NCBI RefSeq assembly: GCF_000013405.1
Contig: NC_007759.1
Span: 1,799,001-1,863,000 of the forward strand
Direction: 5' to 3'
Length of the DNA stretch: 64,000 nt
Origin: Syntrophus aciditrophicus SB
GTDB taxonomy: Bacteria; Desulfobacterota; Syntrophia; Syntrophales; Syntrophaceae
Shown: in pieces, positions 33,659 to 43,660 of the stretch
Layout of the letters: each line of letters opens with the position of its first letter
Numbering within the stretch: the first letter of the stretch is position 1
The notes under the pieces: model-generated
What the model was told of the DNA's origin: nothing
What the model saw: the letters and a program-made list of their open reading frames with translations, nothing else
Database searches by the model: none
Made by a program: the position numbers and the translations under genes

Positions 33659-36139
33659 ATGAGCAAACGAATTCTTTCTTCAGGTCAAAAAAACACCACA
33701 CATATGAAATCCCACAGGCTGATTACTTACCCTGCCATTGCTGACAGCGTTGACCTGCCTGATTTCATCTTTCACAAAAGCAGTGACAGGGATGCGTTTA
33801 TCCTGTTGACCGGGGCTGAGCAGAAACTCCTCTTTGAACAGAAGAAAGCCACGAACAGAGCAATGGAGCTTGATAATCGCAGGCTGATGACGCTGCTTTC
33901 CCCCATATGGGCAAAGTTCACGAATTCGGATGTCACACTTCATATCATTTCTGAGCGTGGAGCTGTTTTAAAAATCAAACAGTTCAGGACTGGAATTGTA
34001 ATTCAGGCACATTGGAATTTGTTTCAACCCTATTTTTATCAGATCAAGAATCTTCCTATCGCCCATTCCGAGATCCTGGATGTTTTTGCACGCGCCGTCT
34101 TTAATTACGCGGCTCTGGCCATGAAACATGACGGGATGGAAAAGAGCGAATTCAGGAATGTCGTGATTGACGCATATATTTTGCAGCCGGAACTTTTGCT
34201 TGCTTCGCTGGATATCCTTAACAAACCCAATATCTACCACATTCACTCGACAAGAATCTGGCTGACCAAGATATCCGAAGCCAATGACAAACATCGTCTG
34301 CAGATTGACGTTTCCGCCGCGGCAGCCAATCCTCTTGTCAGCCTTGGATTCTTAAAAGAAGTGGCCGTTTTCATTCACAAGGTTGCGAAAAACTATGCGT
34401 TCCGCTACGTGGATTATTTATGGACCCAGCAGTACAGTATTACATGTGATACCCGGCCGGAACTGAACATGGTGACCCGGGAAGGAAATGTCATTTCGAT
34501 CAACATTTACCCTCTTCTCAATAAGACCAACTGGAAACCGATGCTTTACCTGAGTCTTGGATATGCGATCATGCTCGCTCTACTCGAAGCGTCGGGAGGA
34601 GAGGATGAAAAAATAAACGTTTATTTATCCATGATGAAGACCTGGAATCGTTATTTGAGTTTTGACGAATCCATGGAGCAGCAATGTGTGCGGGAAATCT
34701 GCCGGCTGCCTTCGTCCTCCGAAGTAGAAAGCCGCGTTCTGCTGAAATGCATGACGTGCGGGGAAAACATGGAACTGATTGATGAATTTATCAGATTGAT
34801 TGACTATTCCGCACAGGAGACCATTGAGGATAAGTTGAAATTATTGAAGGAAGCCCGTTCCGGAAACGAAACAGGCGCTCAATATGAGCAGTTATGGGAT
34901 CGAGTACGCAATCTGAATGCCGGTCTGGTGAAGAATAACATCAATTACAGCAAATTTATTGAGGTGCTGCGTAATGACAATATCGATTATATTCAGCTTG
35001 CGGATTTATTGCGCACAGGCCGCCTGGAAAACCGCTGTGTTGTCGATGTGAGCGAATGGCTTTTGTTAAGAACGCTTTTATATGATCTGATCAGTTCGAC
35101 AAAGGTCTTCAGCAACGATTACAAAATGCTTTTGAAGGTTCTGACAAAAGTAAACAAAAGCCTGATTGTATATGTCTGGACATTGGTTTTTGACAACGAT
35201 ATGCGTCACGAACGGGTCAACACGTATATAGCAAGATTGCTTAATGATATCTTTGTGTTTAATCGTGTGAAGATCTACGAAATCGTCTCAGATCCAGCAG
35301 AATGCCTGGAAACTGAGGCTGTGACCGGGTATCTTCTGAATTGGGCCGGTCTTTCGCAGGATGAACTGCGTTCGATCAGAAACAAGGTGCCGTTTAACTT
35401 GCCGCGCAACATAGTCCCCTGCTTGAATATCCGGACTGCAGGAGATGTGGATCATCTGGTTCGCGTAATGACGATCCGCTCCAGTGGAATCATTGGCTTC
35501 TGTCTGCACAAGGTTTATCAATGGGGAAGCATGCAGGATGAACTCACAGGAAAAATCCGTTCCCATTTTCCCGAACTTCTTCAAAAGGCCCAGGATGCCA
35601 TGCATCCTCGAAAGATCATCATGGGGGGAGCCATGCTTCTTCTGGTTTTGGCTCAGACCATTTCCGACCAGCGTGACGGGTTTGCGCAAAATGTTGCCAT
35701 TAAAGAAGAAGACAGGCAGATCGTTCTCAATCTGATCAAGCAGTGCATCGATTGGGACCAGCGGCATTACATCATGATGGTCGGGGGGATTGCGGCTGGT
35801 TATCTGGGAATCATCGATGGATGGATACTGCGCCAGTTCGACATCCTGCTGGGTCGTTATGGTGGCGGAGATCGTGTGGTATTGCGCAGTGTTGTGCAGT
35901 TTGATGTCGAAAATCTGATTCAAAGGACTCTAATTACAGCTAAGGAGGGAAAAGAAAGCGAGCTGCTGAAAAAGATTCAGCTGCTTCGTCTTGGGGTTGA
36001 TCCCGTCATAAGCGATCAAGTCAATAAATTTTTCGGAACGTTGGCTTGCCGCTACGGAATTTCCGCGGCGGAAGTTGCTTTGAAGAAAAAAGATATCGGT
36101 GAACTGATTCTGGAATTATCCCGTCGAATGAAAGCCTGA
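33659..36139 (+). CDS. Large unrecognised protein (826 residues)
   Basis: A complete frame of 826 codons with AGGAG eight bases before ATG. I recognise no domain. The sequence is helix-rich, with alternating amphipathic segments and no signal peptide or convincing membrane span; MLYLSLGYAIMLALLEASG and MGGAMLLLVLAQTIS are the most hydrophobic stretches. Cysteines occur as CMTCGENM near residue 365, too few for a metal site by themselves. Codon use is like the neighbours, so it looks resident. It sits alone between the divergent coiled-coil gene and the convergent MoCo-carrier-like gene. No function is proposed. Confidence 0.8.
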   Translation: MSKRILSSGQKNTTHMKSHRLITYPAIADSVDLPDFIFHKSSDRDAFILLTGAEQKLLFEQKKATNRAMELDNRRLMTLLSPIWAKFTNSDVTLHIISERGAVLKIKQFRTGIVIQAHWNLFQPYFYQIKNLPIAHSEILDVFARAVFNYAALAMKHDGMEKSEFRNVVIDAYILQPELLLASLDILNKPNIYHIHSTRIWLTKISEANDKHRLQIDVSAAAANPLVSLGFLKEVAVFIHKVAKNYAFRYVDYLWTQQYSITCDTRPELNMVTREGNVISINIYPLLNKTNWKPMLYLSLGYAIMLALLEASGGEDEKINVYLSMMKTWNRYLSFDESMEQQCVREICRLPSSSEVESRVLLKCMTCGENMELIDEFIRLIDYSAQETIEDKLKLLKEARSGNETGAQYEQLWDRVRNLNAGLVKNNINYSKFIEVLRNDNIDYIQLADLLRTGRLENRCVVDVSEWLLLRTLLYDLISSTKVFSNDYKMLLKVLTKVNKSLIVYVWTLVFDNDMRHERVNTYIARLLNDIFVFNRVKIYEIVSDPAECLETEAVTGYLLNWAGLSQDELRSIRNKVPFNLPRNIVPCLNIRTAGDVDHLVRVMTIRSSGIIGFCLHKVYQWGSMQDELTGKIRSHFPELLQKAQDAMHPRKIIMGGAMLLLVLAQTISDQRDGFAQNVAIKEEDRQIVLNLIKQCIDWDQRHYIMMVGGIAAGYLGIIDGWILRQFDILLGRYGGGDRVVLRSVVQFDVENLIQRTLITAKEGKESELLKKIQLLRLGVDPVISDQVNKFFGTLACRYGISAAEVALKKKDIGELILELSRRMKA

Positions 36140-36239
36140 ATATGGGGCGTCAGCTGAAAACAGGAAATCAAATTCCACCTGCAAACAAGCGTGATATAAC
36201 GATCTTCAGCCTTTCAATACGCGAGTCGGCATCGCCTCC

Positions 36240-36713
36240 TCAGGCAAGAAAAACCTCAAGCAGATCCATCGTCGCCTGATATATCTCAGGATCTTTTCCA
36301 GCCCGCGGTCCAGCTATGTTAAGAACTTGAATATGATGAGAGACTGTCCATGAATTGATCAATGTGGCGGCGTCTTCGATGGATATTCTGTCCAGGTCAA
36401 TGTGAAGGCATGGTTTTTTGTACTGCTCGGCGAAAAACTCCGTGAGGGCGGAGCCGCCCTTCAGAATTCCATGAGAAATAATCAAAGTTCCGTCGGAATC
36501 CAGAACGTTCTTTTCCGTTCTTTTTGAATAATCGCTGGTGGGCATTTCCTGAAGCTGGTAGGTTTCCGGAACGCGACCACCTTCCGCCAATCTCCCCTTC
36601 GGAACCCAGCCGCCATAGGGAATGTGGTGTTTGATGGCAAAATCCAGGGCTGCTCTGTCCGCCCCCGTTTGTCCCCCTGAAATGATTTTAGTGATCGCTG
36701 GCTTTTCATCCAT
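36240..36713 (-). CDS. Putative molybdenum-carrier / SLOG-like Rossmann protein
   Basis: The 157-residue protein begins with KIISGGQTGADRAALDFAI, the glycine-rich nucleotide/ligand loop of the molybdenum cofactor carrier-like family, followed by GGWVPKGRLAEGGRVPETYQLQE, TEKNVLDSDGTLIIS and GGSALTEFFAEQYKKP. Algal relatives bind and protect molybdenum cofactor; bacterial members are related to the SLOG nucleotide-binding superfamily and have no proven role. Length is normal. It lies 38 bp downstream of dinB on the same strand and may share its transcript. Confidence 0.82.
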   Translation of the reverse strand: MDEKPAITKIISGGQTGADRAALDFAIKHHIPYGGWVPKGRLAEGGRVPETYQLQEMPTSDYSKRTEKNVLDSDGTLIISHGILKGGSALTEFFAEQYKKPCLHIDLDRISIEDAATLINSWTVSHHIQVLNIAGPRAGKDPEIYQATMDLLEVFLA

Positions 36714-36751
36714 TTTATTTTCCCATGAGAAATTGTTTTTTAACGCCGCAC

Positions 36752-37840
36752 TTATACCCCTGAGATGGCATTTTTAATTTTTTCCAGTCTGCCGACCCTG
36801 ACTCCTACCAGCCTGATTTTCTTTCCCGACAGATCAACGCGCTTCAGACAGGAAAAAGCCATACGCCGTATTTCCTCTTCCTTTCCGACAGCTTGATCAA
36901 TCGAACATGCCCTTGTCACTGTACGGAAATCACTGTAGCGAATCTTCAGAATGACATTTCTTGCGGCATAGCCCTTTTCAGCCAGATCAGATACGACTTC
37001 TTTCGTGAGTTCCGCAAGAGTCCTGGCAATCGCCTGCCAGTTTTTTTCATCCACTTGAAAGGTGATCTCCCGGCTGAATGATTTCGGCTCCCATGACGTA
37101 ATGATGGGGCTCTCGTCGATACCCCTTGATGCTTCATGGAGATAATGGCCGTAAGAAGGACCGAAACGCGCGACGAGGACTTCAGGCGGCAGAGCCGCCA
37201 ACTGCCCAATTGTTGCGATGTTCAACGCCTTCAGATGTTCTTCCGTTTTCGGTCCGATCCCGTATAACTTTCGGATCGGCAAGGGCCAGAGTCGATTCTC
37301 AATATCTTCCCCGGAAAAAATCGTCAATCCATCAGGCTTGTTCATATCCGAGGCGATCTTTGCCAGTAGTTTGTTCGGAGCGATGCCGATGGAGCAGGTC
37401 AATCCCGTTTTCTCATAAATGCCGGTTTTGATTTTCTCACTGATTTTTTCATCAGTATCCCGGTTTTCCGAAATATCCAGATAGGCTTCATCGATACCGA
37501 CGTCCTCCATGATTGTTGTAATATTCAGGAGCACTGCCTTGAAATAACGTGAAACAGCCAGATAGGCTTTGTAATCAACGGGAAGAAATATCGCCCGAGG
37601 ACAGAGTTTATAGGCCGTCCGCAAGGGCATTGCGGAAGAGATGCCGTACTTCCGCGCTTCATAATTGGCCGTGGAAACCACCCCTCGCTTTGATGGATCC
37701 CCCATGCCTCCGATGACAACAGGCTTGCCTTTTAATTCAGGCTTTCTGTTTTCCTCCACAGAAGCGAAGAAGGCATCCATGTCGATATGCAGGATTCGCC
37801 TTCCGAAAGATTTATGCTGAGCCATGGCTTTCTTCTGCAT
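36752..37840 (-). CDS. dinB: DNA polymerase IV (Y family)
   Basis: An error-prone translesion polymerase of 362 residues. The catalytic metal ligands are in HIDMDAFFASVEE (near 19-31) and DEAYLDISEN (near 113); the fingers/palm region has YEARKYGISSAMP, and the helix-hairpin-helix KLYGIGPKTEEHLKALNI is near 190. It ends shortly after the little-finger domain without an obvious beta-clamp motif, which I could not identify with confidence. The start is either ATG 37840 or ATG 37825 (MAQHKS); neither has a strong ribosome binding site. No LexA box was discerned upstream. Confidence 0.93.
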   Translation of the reverse strand: MQKKAMAQHKSFGRRILHIDMDAFFASVEENRKPELKGKPVVIGGMGDPSKRGVVSTANYEARKYGISSAMPLRTAYKLCPRAIFLPVDYKAYLAVSRYFKAVLLNITTIMEDVGIDEAYLDISENRDTDEKISEKIKTGIYEKTGLTCSIGIAPNKLLAKIASDMNKPDGLTIFSGEDIENRLWPLPIRKLYGIGPKTEEHLKALNIATIGQLAALPPEVLVARFGPSYGHYLHEASRGIDESPIITSWEPKSFSREITFQVDEKNWQAIARTLAELTKEVVSDLAEKGYAARNVILKIRYSDFRTVTRACSIDQAVGKEEEIRRMAFSCLKRVDLSGKKIRLVGVRVGRLEKIKNAISGV

Positions 37841-38130
37841 TTTCTCATTTTACAGGAGGATTCGACAGCCTCCGGTATGGAGAAATTTTTGTACGGCAGA
37901 TCTTTTCCCGGTATCCTTTATTTTACACTTTTCTTGTTCCGTGACAATAATGCAAGCATCCTGGAACATTCCGATTCTCCTTGACATACTCTTGTATTTT
38001 CCTTAGTTATTCCCCTTTAAAATGAATATTCCTGAACAATTGATGGAGACTTTACTTTGCTGGCTCCGTTTTCAGGAAAAAGGCGACCGACTTGAAGATA
38101 CGCATCATATGGCAATAAGGAAACAGGAAA

Positions 38131-38655
38131 ATGTCCCCGAATCCTTTACTGGTAAAGTTCAGTCCTCTTCTGATGGGGAAAAATCTTGAGGGTCCGATTC
38201 TGGATCTGGCCTGTGGAAAAGGACAAAATGGACTTTTTCTTGCCGGTTTAAACCTGCCGGTCATCCTGGCTGATCGATCCGCGGAGGCACTGAAGGAGGC
38301 TCAACGGACAGCGAAAGAAAACGGGCTCAATGCGCAGTTCTGGGAAGTTGATCTGGAAACCGGTTCAAATCCGCTTAAAGTGGACTACTACCGGGCCATA
38401 CTGGTTTTCCGCTACCTTCATCGGCCATTGCTCCCCTGTCTGAAAAAAGGAATCAGAGGAGGAGGCATACTCATCTATGAAACCTTTACCATCGATCAAC
38501 CCAGGTACGGTCGCCCCCACAATCCGGATTATCTCCTGAAGCATGGAGAATTGGCCGGCGAGTTTAAGGATTGGCACATTCTTCATTACTATGAAGGAAT
38601 TATAGAAAGTCCTCAAAGGGCCATGGCCCAGATCGTCTGCCGAAAACCCGTCTGA
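38131..38655 (+). CDS. Class I SAM-dependent methyltransferase (TehB-like)
   Basis: The 174-residue protein has the SAM-binding motif I LDLACGKGQNGLFLA (near 24-38), the acidic end of strand 2 in VILADRS, and a motif near WEVDLE. GGGILIYETFTIDQPRYG resembles the TehB/small methyltransferase group. The substrate is unknown. No cognate tellurite gene is nearby, so the TehB name should not be read as function. A small GC hairpin with a short T run lies downstream near 38705-38730 but is too weak to call a terminator. Confidence 0.78.
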   Translation: MSPNPLLVKFSPLLMGKNLEGPILDLACGKGQNGLFLAGLNLPVILADRSAEALKEAQRTAKENGLNAQFWEVDLETGSNPLKVDYYRAILVFRYLHRPLLPCLKKGIRGGGILIYETFTIDQPRYGRPHNPDYLLKHGELAGEFKDWHILHYYEGIIESPQRAMAQIVCRKPV

Positions 38656-38784
38656 TCAATCACACCTTCTTTTTCACCCGCAGTTTCAGGATTTTCTGGA
38701 AATGAGATGCCCGGAACCGGGTTTTCCTGACCCGTTTCAGATAAAGTTGAATTACTTCGCACAGGTAATGCAGCCGCCATTCAG

Positions 38785-40482
38785 TCAGCTGAGTGAAGAA
38801 ATCCCGCCTGGACTTCCGACGCCGGTGATATTGCCCGAATCGTCGATGTCGATGGAATAGGCTGCAGGCCTTTTCGACAGACCTGGCATACGAAGAATCT
38901 CGCCAGTAATGGGGATCAGAAATCCAGCCCCTGAAGCTATCCTGATTTCCCGGACAGTGACGATAAAGTCGCGGGGAAGACCCAGGAGACCGGGATTATC
39001 CGAGAGCGATTGCTGAGTTTTTGCGATACAGACGGGAAGCTTATCGAAGCCGTATTTGTTTATCAAATCAAGGTTCCGTCTGGCCAGGGGCTGGTAGTCG
39101 ATCGAAACGGCACCATATATCTCGCTGGCAACCGTAAATATCTTGTCTTCCACAGGTTGATTCCATTCATACAGCCGGCGGTATCCACAGGATGTGCCGG
39201 CGAGAAGTTCAAGGGTCTTTTCAGCCAGTTCCAGGCCGCCTTCCCCGCCCAGACGAAAGATGTCACAGGGGGCAATGTTCATCCCTTCGTTTTCCGCCGC
39301 CCTGACGACAGCATTGATCTCTTCATCCGTATCGGAAGAAAATCGGTTCAAGGCAATGACACAGGAAACATGAAACTTGTCGATGTTTTGATAATGTTTT
39401 CGGAGATTCGCCATCCCAAGCACAGCCGCCCTTGGATTGGATCGATCAAGATCGGCCTGGGCAATGCCCGCGTGATACTTCAAAGCACGAACCGTCGCCA
39501 CAAGAACCACGATGCGGGGATTCAAGCCGCCGTAAGGGGCCACGATGTCGAAAAACTTTTCCGCACCAAGATCGAAACCGAAACCTGCCTCGGTAACGAC
39601 ATAATCAGCGAGGCGAAGCGCCAGGTCAGTGCCGAGGATGCTGCTCGTCCCCTGGGCGATGTTGGCGAACGGCCCTCCGTGAATAATCGCCGGCACATTC
39701 TCTGTGGTCTGGACAAGATTCGGAAGCAGGGCGTATTTGAGAAGCGCTGTGACCGCCCCTTCGACTTTCAAATCACCGGCCATAACCGGACTGTCATCAT
39801 AAGTAAATCCCACCAGTATTCTGCGTATCTTTTCCTTCAATTCCCGATAGGATCGGGAAAGACAGAGGATAGCCATGATTTCGCTGGAAGGAACGATATC
39901 AAATCCCGTTTCCCTGGGAACGCCGTTAACGGAACCGCCGAGGCCGATGACAATGTTTCGGAGAAATCGGTCATTCATGTCGAGAACACGGCGCCAGGTC
40001 ACTTTCCTCGGATCGATGTTCAGAATATTGTCATGATACACCGAATTGTCCACAATGGCTGACAGGAGATTGTGGGCGCTCTCCACTGCGGCGAAATCAT
40101 TTGTAAAATGGAGATTGATGTCGTCGACCGGATGGACACGTGAGAGCCCTCCCCCTGTGGCGCCACCCTTCATGCCGAACACAGGGCCAAGGGAGGGCTC
40201 CCGAAGAGCGGCAATGGTGGCTTTCCCCAGTCTGGCCAGAGCCTGGGCGAGTCCAATGGAAACGGTGGTTTTCCCCTCTCCGGCCGGTGTCGGCGTCATG
40301 GCCGACACGAGGATCAGGGAGGCGTCGGGACGACTATGAAAACGGGAAATGGCTTCAAGACGAACCTTGGCCTTGTATCGACCGTAAGCTTCAATATCGT
40401 CTTCGGAAAGGCCGATTGTTGCCGCAATGTCGGCTATAGGCTTCAGTTCTTTCGTGTCTTGTCTGGAGTTGCGGTGGGTCAT
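38785..40482 (-). CDS. fhs: Formate--tetrahydrofolate ligase
   Basis: The enzyme activates formate with ATP onto tetrahydrofolate, feeding one-carbon metabolism and, in anaerobes, the methyl branch of the Wood-Ljungdahl pathway in either direction. The 565-residue protein shows the ATP-binding TPTPAGEGKTTVSIGLAQAL (near 61-80), REPSLGPVFGMKGGATGGG (near 93-111) and DINLHFTNDFAA, all diagnostic. It begins 4 bp after the stop of the ACT-domain gene upstream and is almost certainly co-transcribed with it. Confidence 0.96.
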   Translation of the reverse strand: MTHRNSRQDTKELKPIADIAATIGLSEDDIEAYGRYKAKVRLEAISRFHSRPDASLILVSAMTPTPAGEGKTTVSIGLAQALARLGKATIAALREPSLGPVFGMKGGATGGGLSRVHPVDDINLHFTNDFAAVESAHNLLSAIVDNSVYHDNILNIDPRKVTWRRVLDMNDRFLRNIVIGLGGSVNGVPRETGFDIVPSSEIMAILCLSRSYRELKEKIRRILVGFTYDDSPVMAGDLKVEGAVTALLKYALLPNLVQTTENVPAIIHGGPFANIAQGTSSILGTDLALRLADYVVTEAGFGFDLGAEKFFDIVAPYGGLNPRIVVLVATVRALKYHAGIAQADLDRSNPRAAVLGMANLRKHYQNIDKFHVSCVIALNRFSSDTDEEINAVVRAAENEGMNIAPCDIFRLGGEGGLELAEKTLELLAGTSCGYRRLYEWNQPVEDKIFTVASEIYGAVSIDYQPLARRNLDLINKYGFDKLPVCIAKTQQSLSDNPGLLGLPRDFIVTVREIRIASGAGFLIPITGEILRMPGLSKRPAAYSIDIDDSGNITGVGSPGGISSLS

Positions 40483-40486
40483 GAGT

Positions 40487-41026
40487 TTATTTGCAGATCA
40501 CGGCATCGAAACGTATGTCAATGTTATATTCATCGCCGATACGGTTGAGATCGGTTTTTAAATCCAGGATTTTCACTGCCGGCGGCAGAGAGAAATTGCA
40601 GACCATAGAAAAAACATTGGCTCCTGTGACCGGGTTGTTGTCCACGTTGGTGGAAATGTCGTCAATATTGATCCCTCTGCCATGGAGGGCCTTGCATATC
40701 TGCTGGATGATGCCCGGGCGGTCGATGGAGGTTGCTACGAGTCTGTATGGAATGGACGGAGCAACCTCCCGGTGAAGCGGAGCTTTGGTCTTCCGGACGT
40801 GAATGTCCAGGCCGGTCTTTTCTCGTAAGCTGTCCAGGTCCTTGATGAGCCTTTCTATGTCATCCGTGCTGCCGGAAGTCAGGATAATCATCCCGAACTC
40901 TCCTCCGAGAACACAGCCCCGGGATCGTTCGATATTGATGCCCCGCGCCGTGAAAAATTCCGAAATCTGTCTTGCAAGGCCCGAACGATCCGGCCCCATG
41001 AATGAAAACACAACGTAGGATCTCAT
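40487..41026 (-). CDS. Double ACT-domain regulator, GcvR-like
   Basis: The 179-residue protein consists of two ACT domains (about residues 3-80 and 92-175), with GPDRSGLARQISEFFTARGINIE in the first and DRPGIIQQICKALHGRGINIDDIST in the second. GcvR, the best-known double ACT protein, represses the glycine cleavage operon through protein contacts when glycine binds. Here it is the first gene of an operon with fhs, four bases apart, so it could adjust one-carbon metabolism to an amino acid such as glycine. Ligand and partner are inferred only. Confidence 0.8.
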   Translation of the reverse strand: MRSYVVFSFMGPDRSGLARQISEFFTARGINIERSRGCVLGGEFGMIILTSGSTDDIERLIKDLDSLREKTGLDIHVRKTKAPLHREVAPSIPYRLVATSIDRPGIIQQICKALHGRGINIDDISTNVDNNPVTGANVFSMVCNFSLPPAVKILDLKTDLNRIGDEYNIDIRFDAVICK

Positions 41027-41344
41027 CAGTCAACTCCGCACTGTTTTTTCAAATTCATCTGAAACGGCTGTATCCGCACCACATGCTTCAAGAGCGAAAT
41101 ATGTGATTCCTTAGCCGACCATACGGCCCGTGTCAAGGAAAAGTCATTTTTTTTCGTTTTCTCTGATTACGCGAACTTTTCATTTTTTATAAAGATCAGC
41201 TGTGCTCAACCTCCAAAACTGGAATTCCGGAAGGTGATCTTTTCAGGAATTGATGGCTCACCGAGGCATGTGATTTACGCGGACGAAAGATTGAATTTCT
41301 GTGCGCCCTTCCGGCTTTTCCTGAGAGTCATTAAGTCTGAATGT

Positions 41345-42259
41345 TCATGGTTTGTCCTGCTTTATGAACGTTCCCTTCTCGAGTTCATCAAAGGCGATGC
41401 GGAGTTCTTCCCCGGTATTCATGACGATCGGCCCTCTCCAGGCAATAGGCTCTCCGATGGGTTTTCCGGAAATGAGAAGAAATCGGACCGGTTCATCTTC
41501 TGTTGATATCTGAACCTGTTCACCGTCTTCAAAAAGGACTAAAGATTCGTTTTCCAGATAAGGATTTGAATTCAGATCATAATCATTATTCCCTTCCGCC
41601 TCGTAAGCGAATGGCTTCTTTTCCATGCAAAAATATCCTTTCCCGAAAATAACATAGGCAAATACTTTGTGTCCGGGCTTTGTAGGATGGGAAAAAGTAG
41701 TCTTTGCCGGTACGGTGACGTCAATATATTCCGGATCGATGACTATGCCCGTTACCGGTCCTCTTGTGTCGTTTACGCTACCGCAGATGATCCTGATTGT
41801 TACTCCATTATCCTGCTTAATGATCGGAATCTGGCTCGCCTTGACATCCCTGTAGCGGGGCGACATCATCTTGTCTGCGGCTGGGAGATTAGCCCAGAGT
41901 TGGAAGCCTTCCAGAATGCCCTTTGAATCACCCTGAGGCATTTCCTGATGTATGATCCCGCTTCCCGCTGTCATCCACTGAACATCTCCGGATGTGATGC
42001 GCCCCTGATTTCCCATGCTGTCCCGGTGCTCGACATCGCCCCGCAGTACATAAGTGATCGTCTCAATGCCACGATGCGGATGCCATGGAAATCCTTTTGA
42101 ATAATGGTCCGGGTTATCGGAGCGAAAATCATCAAGAAGTAAAAAGGGGTCAAACAGAGGGATTTCCCTGTGACCAAATGCCTGCATCAGATGAACCCCC
42201 GCACCCTGGATGATGGGTCTGCTCCTGAATACTCTGTGAATTTTTCTCGTTATTGTCAT
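41345..42259 (-). CDS. Pirin-family protein
   Basis: A bicupin of 304 residues. The N-terminal cupin shows the metal-binding residues of pirins: HPHRGIETITYVLRGDVEHRDS and GSGIIHQEMPQ, with His, His, His and Glu as ligands. The C-terminal cupin and pirin_C domain (KVFAYVIFGKG and ISGKPIGEPIAWRGPIVMNT) complete it. Some bacterial pirins have quercetinase activity and others regulate enzymes; which applies is unknown. GGAGGA precedes ATG 42259; the 17-residue upstream extension is not supported. Confidence 0.92.
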   Translation of the reverse strand: MTITRKIHRVFRSRPIIQGAGVHLMQAFGHREIPLFDPFLLLDDFRSDNPDHYSKGFPWHPHRGIETITYVLRGDVEHRDSMGNQGRITSGDVQWMTAGSGIIHQEMPQGDSKGILEGFQLWANLPAADKMMSPRYRDVKASQIPIIKQDNGVTIRIICGSVNDTRGPVTGIVIDPEYIDVTVPAKTTFSHPTKPGHKVFAYVIFGKGYFCMEKKPFAYEAEGNNDYDLNSNPYLENESLVLFEDGEQVQISTEDEPVRFLLISGKPIGEPIAWRGPIVMNTGEELRIAFDELEKGTFIKQDKP

Positions 42260-42592
42260 CTCTGATTCCTCCTCAAAAAGAGATCGGTAAAACGCCACGA
42301 TAAAATCCATGAAGATATTTCCATTCAGTCGGGCATCCTTTTCTATTTTGTAAGAAGAAAAAAAAGGAGGACAGACGCCGGCGTTTCACTGCGCCTTATT
42401 ACTCCAGATCTATTTTATAATTAATCAGGTTTGAATTGATTTTCACGGTCATGAATCATCACCGGAACAGGGATGGCCGCGAAGACCCTCGATAACTTTT
42501 ACGGATTGAAATCAGGAGAAGCCAACACGTTCTCGGCTGGTTGTGTGTGGCGACAGGGACTGGAATTCACGAACAGCCGCCCTTGGAGGAAT
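42260..42592. other. Intergenic region between pirin and cyclase genes
   Basis: A gap of 333 bp downstream of the cyclase gene and upstream of the pirin gene on the minus strand. No gene or structured element was identified; the pirin promoter should be in the first 150 bases above 42259. Confidence 0.35.
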
Positions 42593-43660
42593 TCAGACGG
42601 AACACTGCACAACCTTGTTTCTGCCGCCAAGTTTAGCCTCATACATCTTGAAGTCTGCCTGAGCAAGCAGCACGTCGAGGCTGTGCCCCTCGGACGGGTA
42701 GGAAGCTACGCCTATGCTGACCGTCGTGCGGACAATTTTGCCATCCAGTACGAGGGGGGTATTCTCTACGGCTTTGCGGATTCGTTCAGCGACGTCAAGG
42801 GCGCCGGTCGATGGCGTTTCGGGGAGTAAAACGACGAATTCGTCGCCGCCTTGACGGGCCAGAATGTCGGAATGTCGCAGTTGAGCCTGGATTGTATTCA
42901 CCAGCGTAACAAGAAGCTGATCACCGGCCTTGTGGCCGTAGTCGTCGTTGACTCGTTTCATGTTATCGCTGTCAATGGCGAGCAGACTCAGAGGGCGGTT
43001 GTAACGCACTGTGTGGCCGAACAGCCGGTCGGCGATGATGGCCAGGCCGCGACGATTGTATATCCCCGTCAGCTCGTCTGTTTCCGACATCAGTTTGATC
43101 TTGTTGAGGCCATAGCGGATATCGGACGCGAACATGGTGGTGATGTACGCCACAAGCACAAAAGGAGCGAATCGGGCAAACAAGGCGCCGACATATTTCA
43201 GCGAAAAAAGCTCATTAATTGATGAGTGACTTCCGAGAAAAATGAAACAGGTGCCGATCAGGGCCAGTTCCAGGAGGGTGGTCAGCTTGCCCAGGGCCAG
43301 CGCACTGGTGATGATCACCAGCAGATAAGAATTCAACAGGGGACTTTCCAGCTTGCCTGTATGCCATAGCGCCCAAGTGACAAACCCGGTCATGACCCAG
43401 GTTTCCACCGCGAGTTTCCATCTTGATTCCTGTTTAAGGAAGCGCGCATAGCGGAAGCCCATGACAAAGGCTGCATACATGACCAGAGACAGAACAATGG
43501 ATGGCGCGTCTTTGACGTCGGTGCCGCCGAAGACGTGATACAGCAGAACAAGGATAAGCAGCAGCCATTCGATTTCCGCCACAGATCTGGAAATGCCGCG
43601 AAGCTCTTCCTGTTCTATGGACGTCGTGATGCGTGTTTCTTTTTGTGCCGTATTTTCCAT
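42593..43660 (-). CDS. Membrane-bound diguanylate cyclase (GGDEF)
   Basis: The 355-residue protein has an N-terminal block of about six membrane segments (residues 30-180) and a C-terminal GGDEF domain (about 195-352) beginning DELTGIYNRRG. The active-site GGDEF is intact in ARQGGDEFVVLLP, and RHSD lies exactly five residues before it, the RxxD inhibitory site. It should make cyclic di-GMP from GTP under product control, with the membrane domain as sensor. It could oppose the HD-GYP phosphodiesterase encoded at 22.7 kb. Confidence 0.93.
   Translation of the reverse strand: MENTAQKETRITTSIEQEELRGISRSVAEIEWLLLILVLLYHVFGGTDVKDAPSIVLSLVMYAAFVMGFRYARFLKQESRWKLAVETWVMTGFVTWALWHTGKLESPLLNSYLLVIITSALALGKLTTLLELALIGTCFIFLGSHSSINELFSLKYVGALFARFAPFVLVAYITTMFASDIRYGLNKIKLMSETDELTGIYNRRGLAIIADRLFGHTVRYNRPLSLLAIDSDNMKRVNDDYGHKAGDQLLVTLVNTIQAQLRHSDILARQGGDEFVVLLPETPSTGALDVAERIRKAVENTPLVLDGKIVRTTVSIGVASYPSEGHSLDVLLAQADFKMYEAKLGGRNKVVQCSV

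Noticed and set aside
38700-38735. Terminator between the methyltransferase and fhs genes
   Set aside because: Only a four-base GC stem with a short T run; too weak to call.
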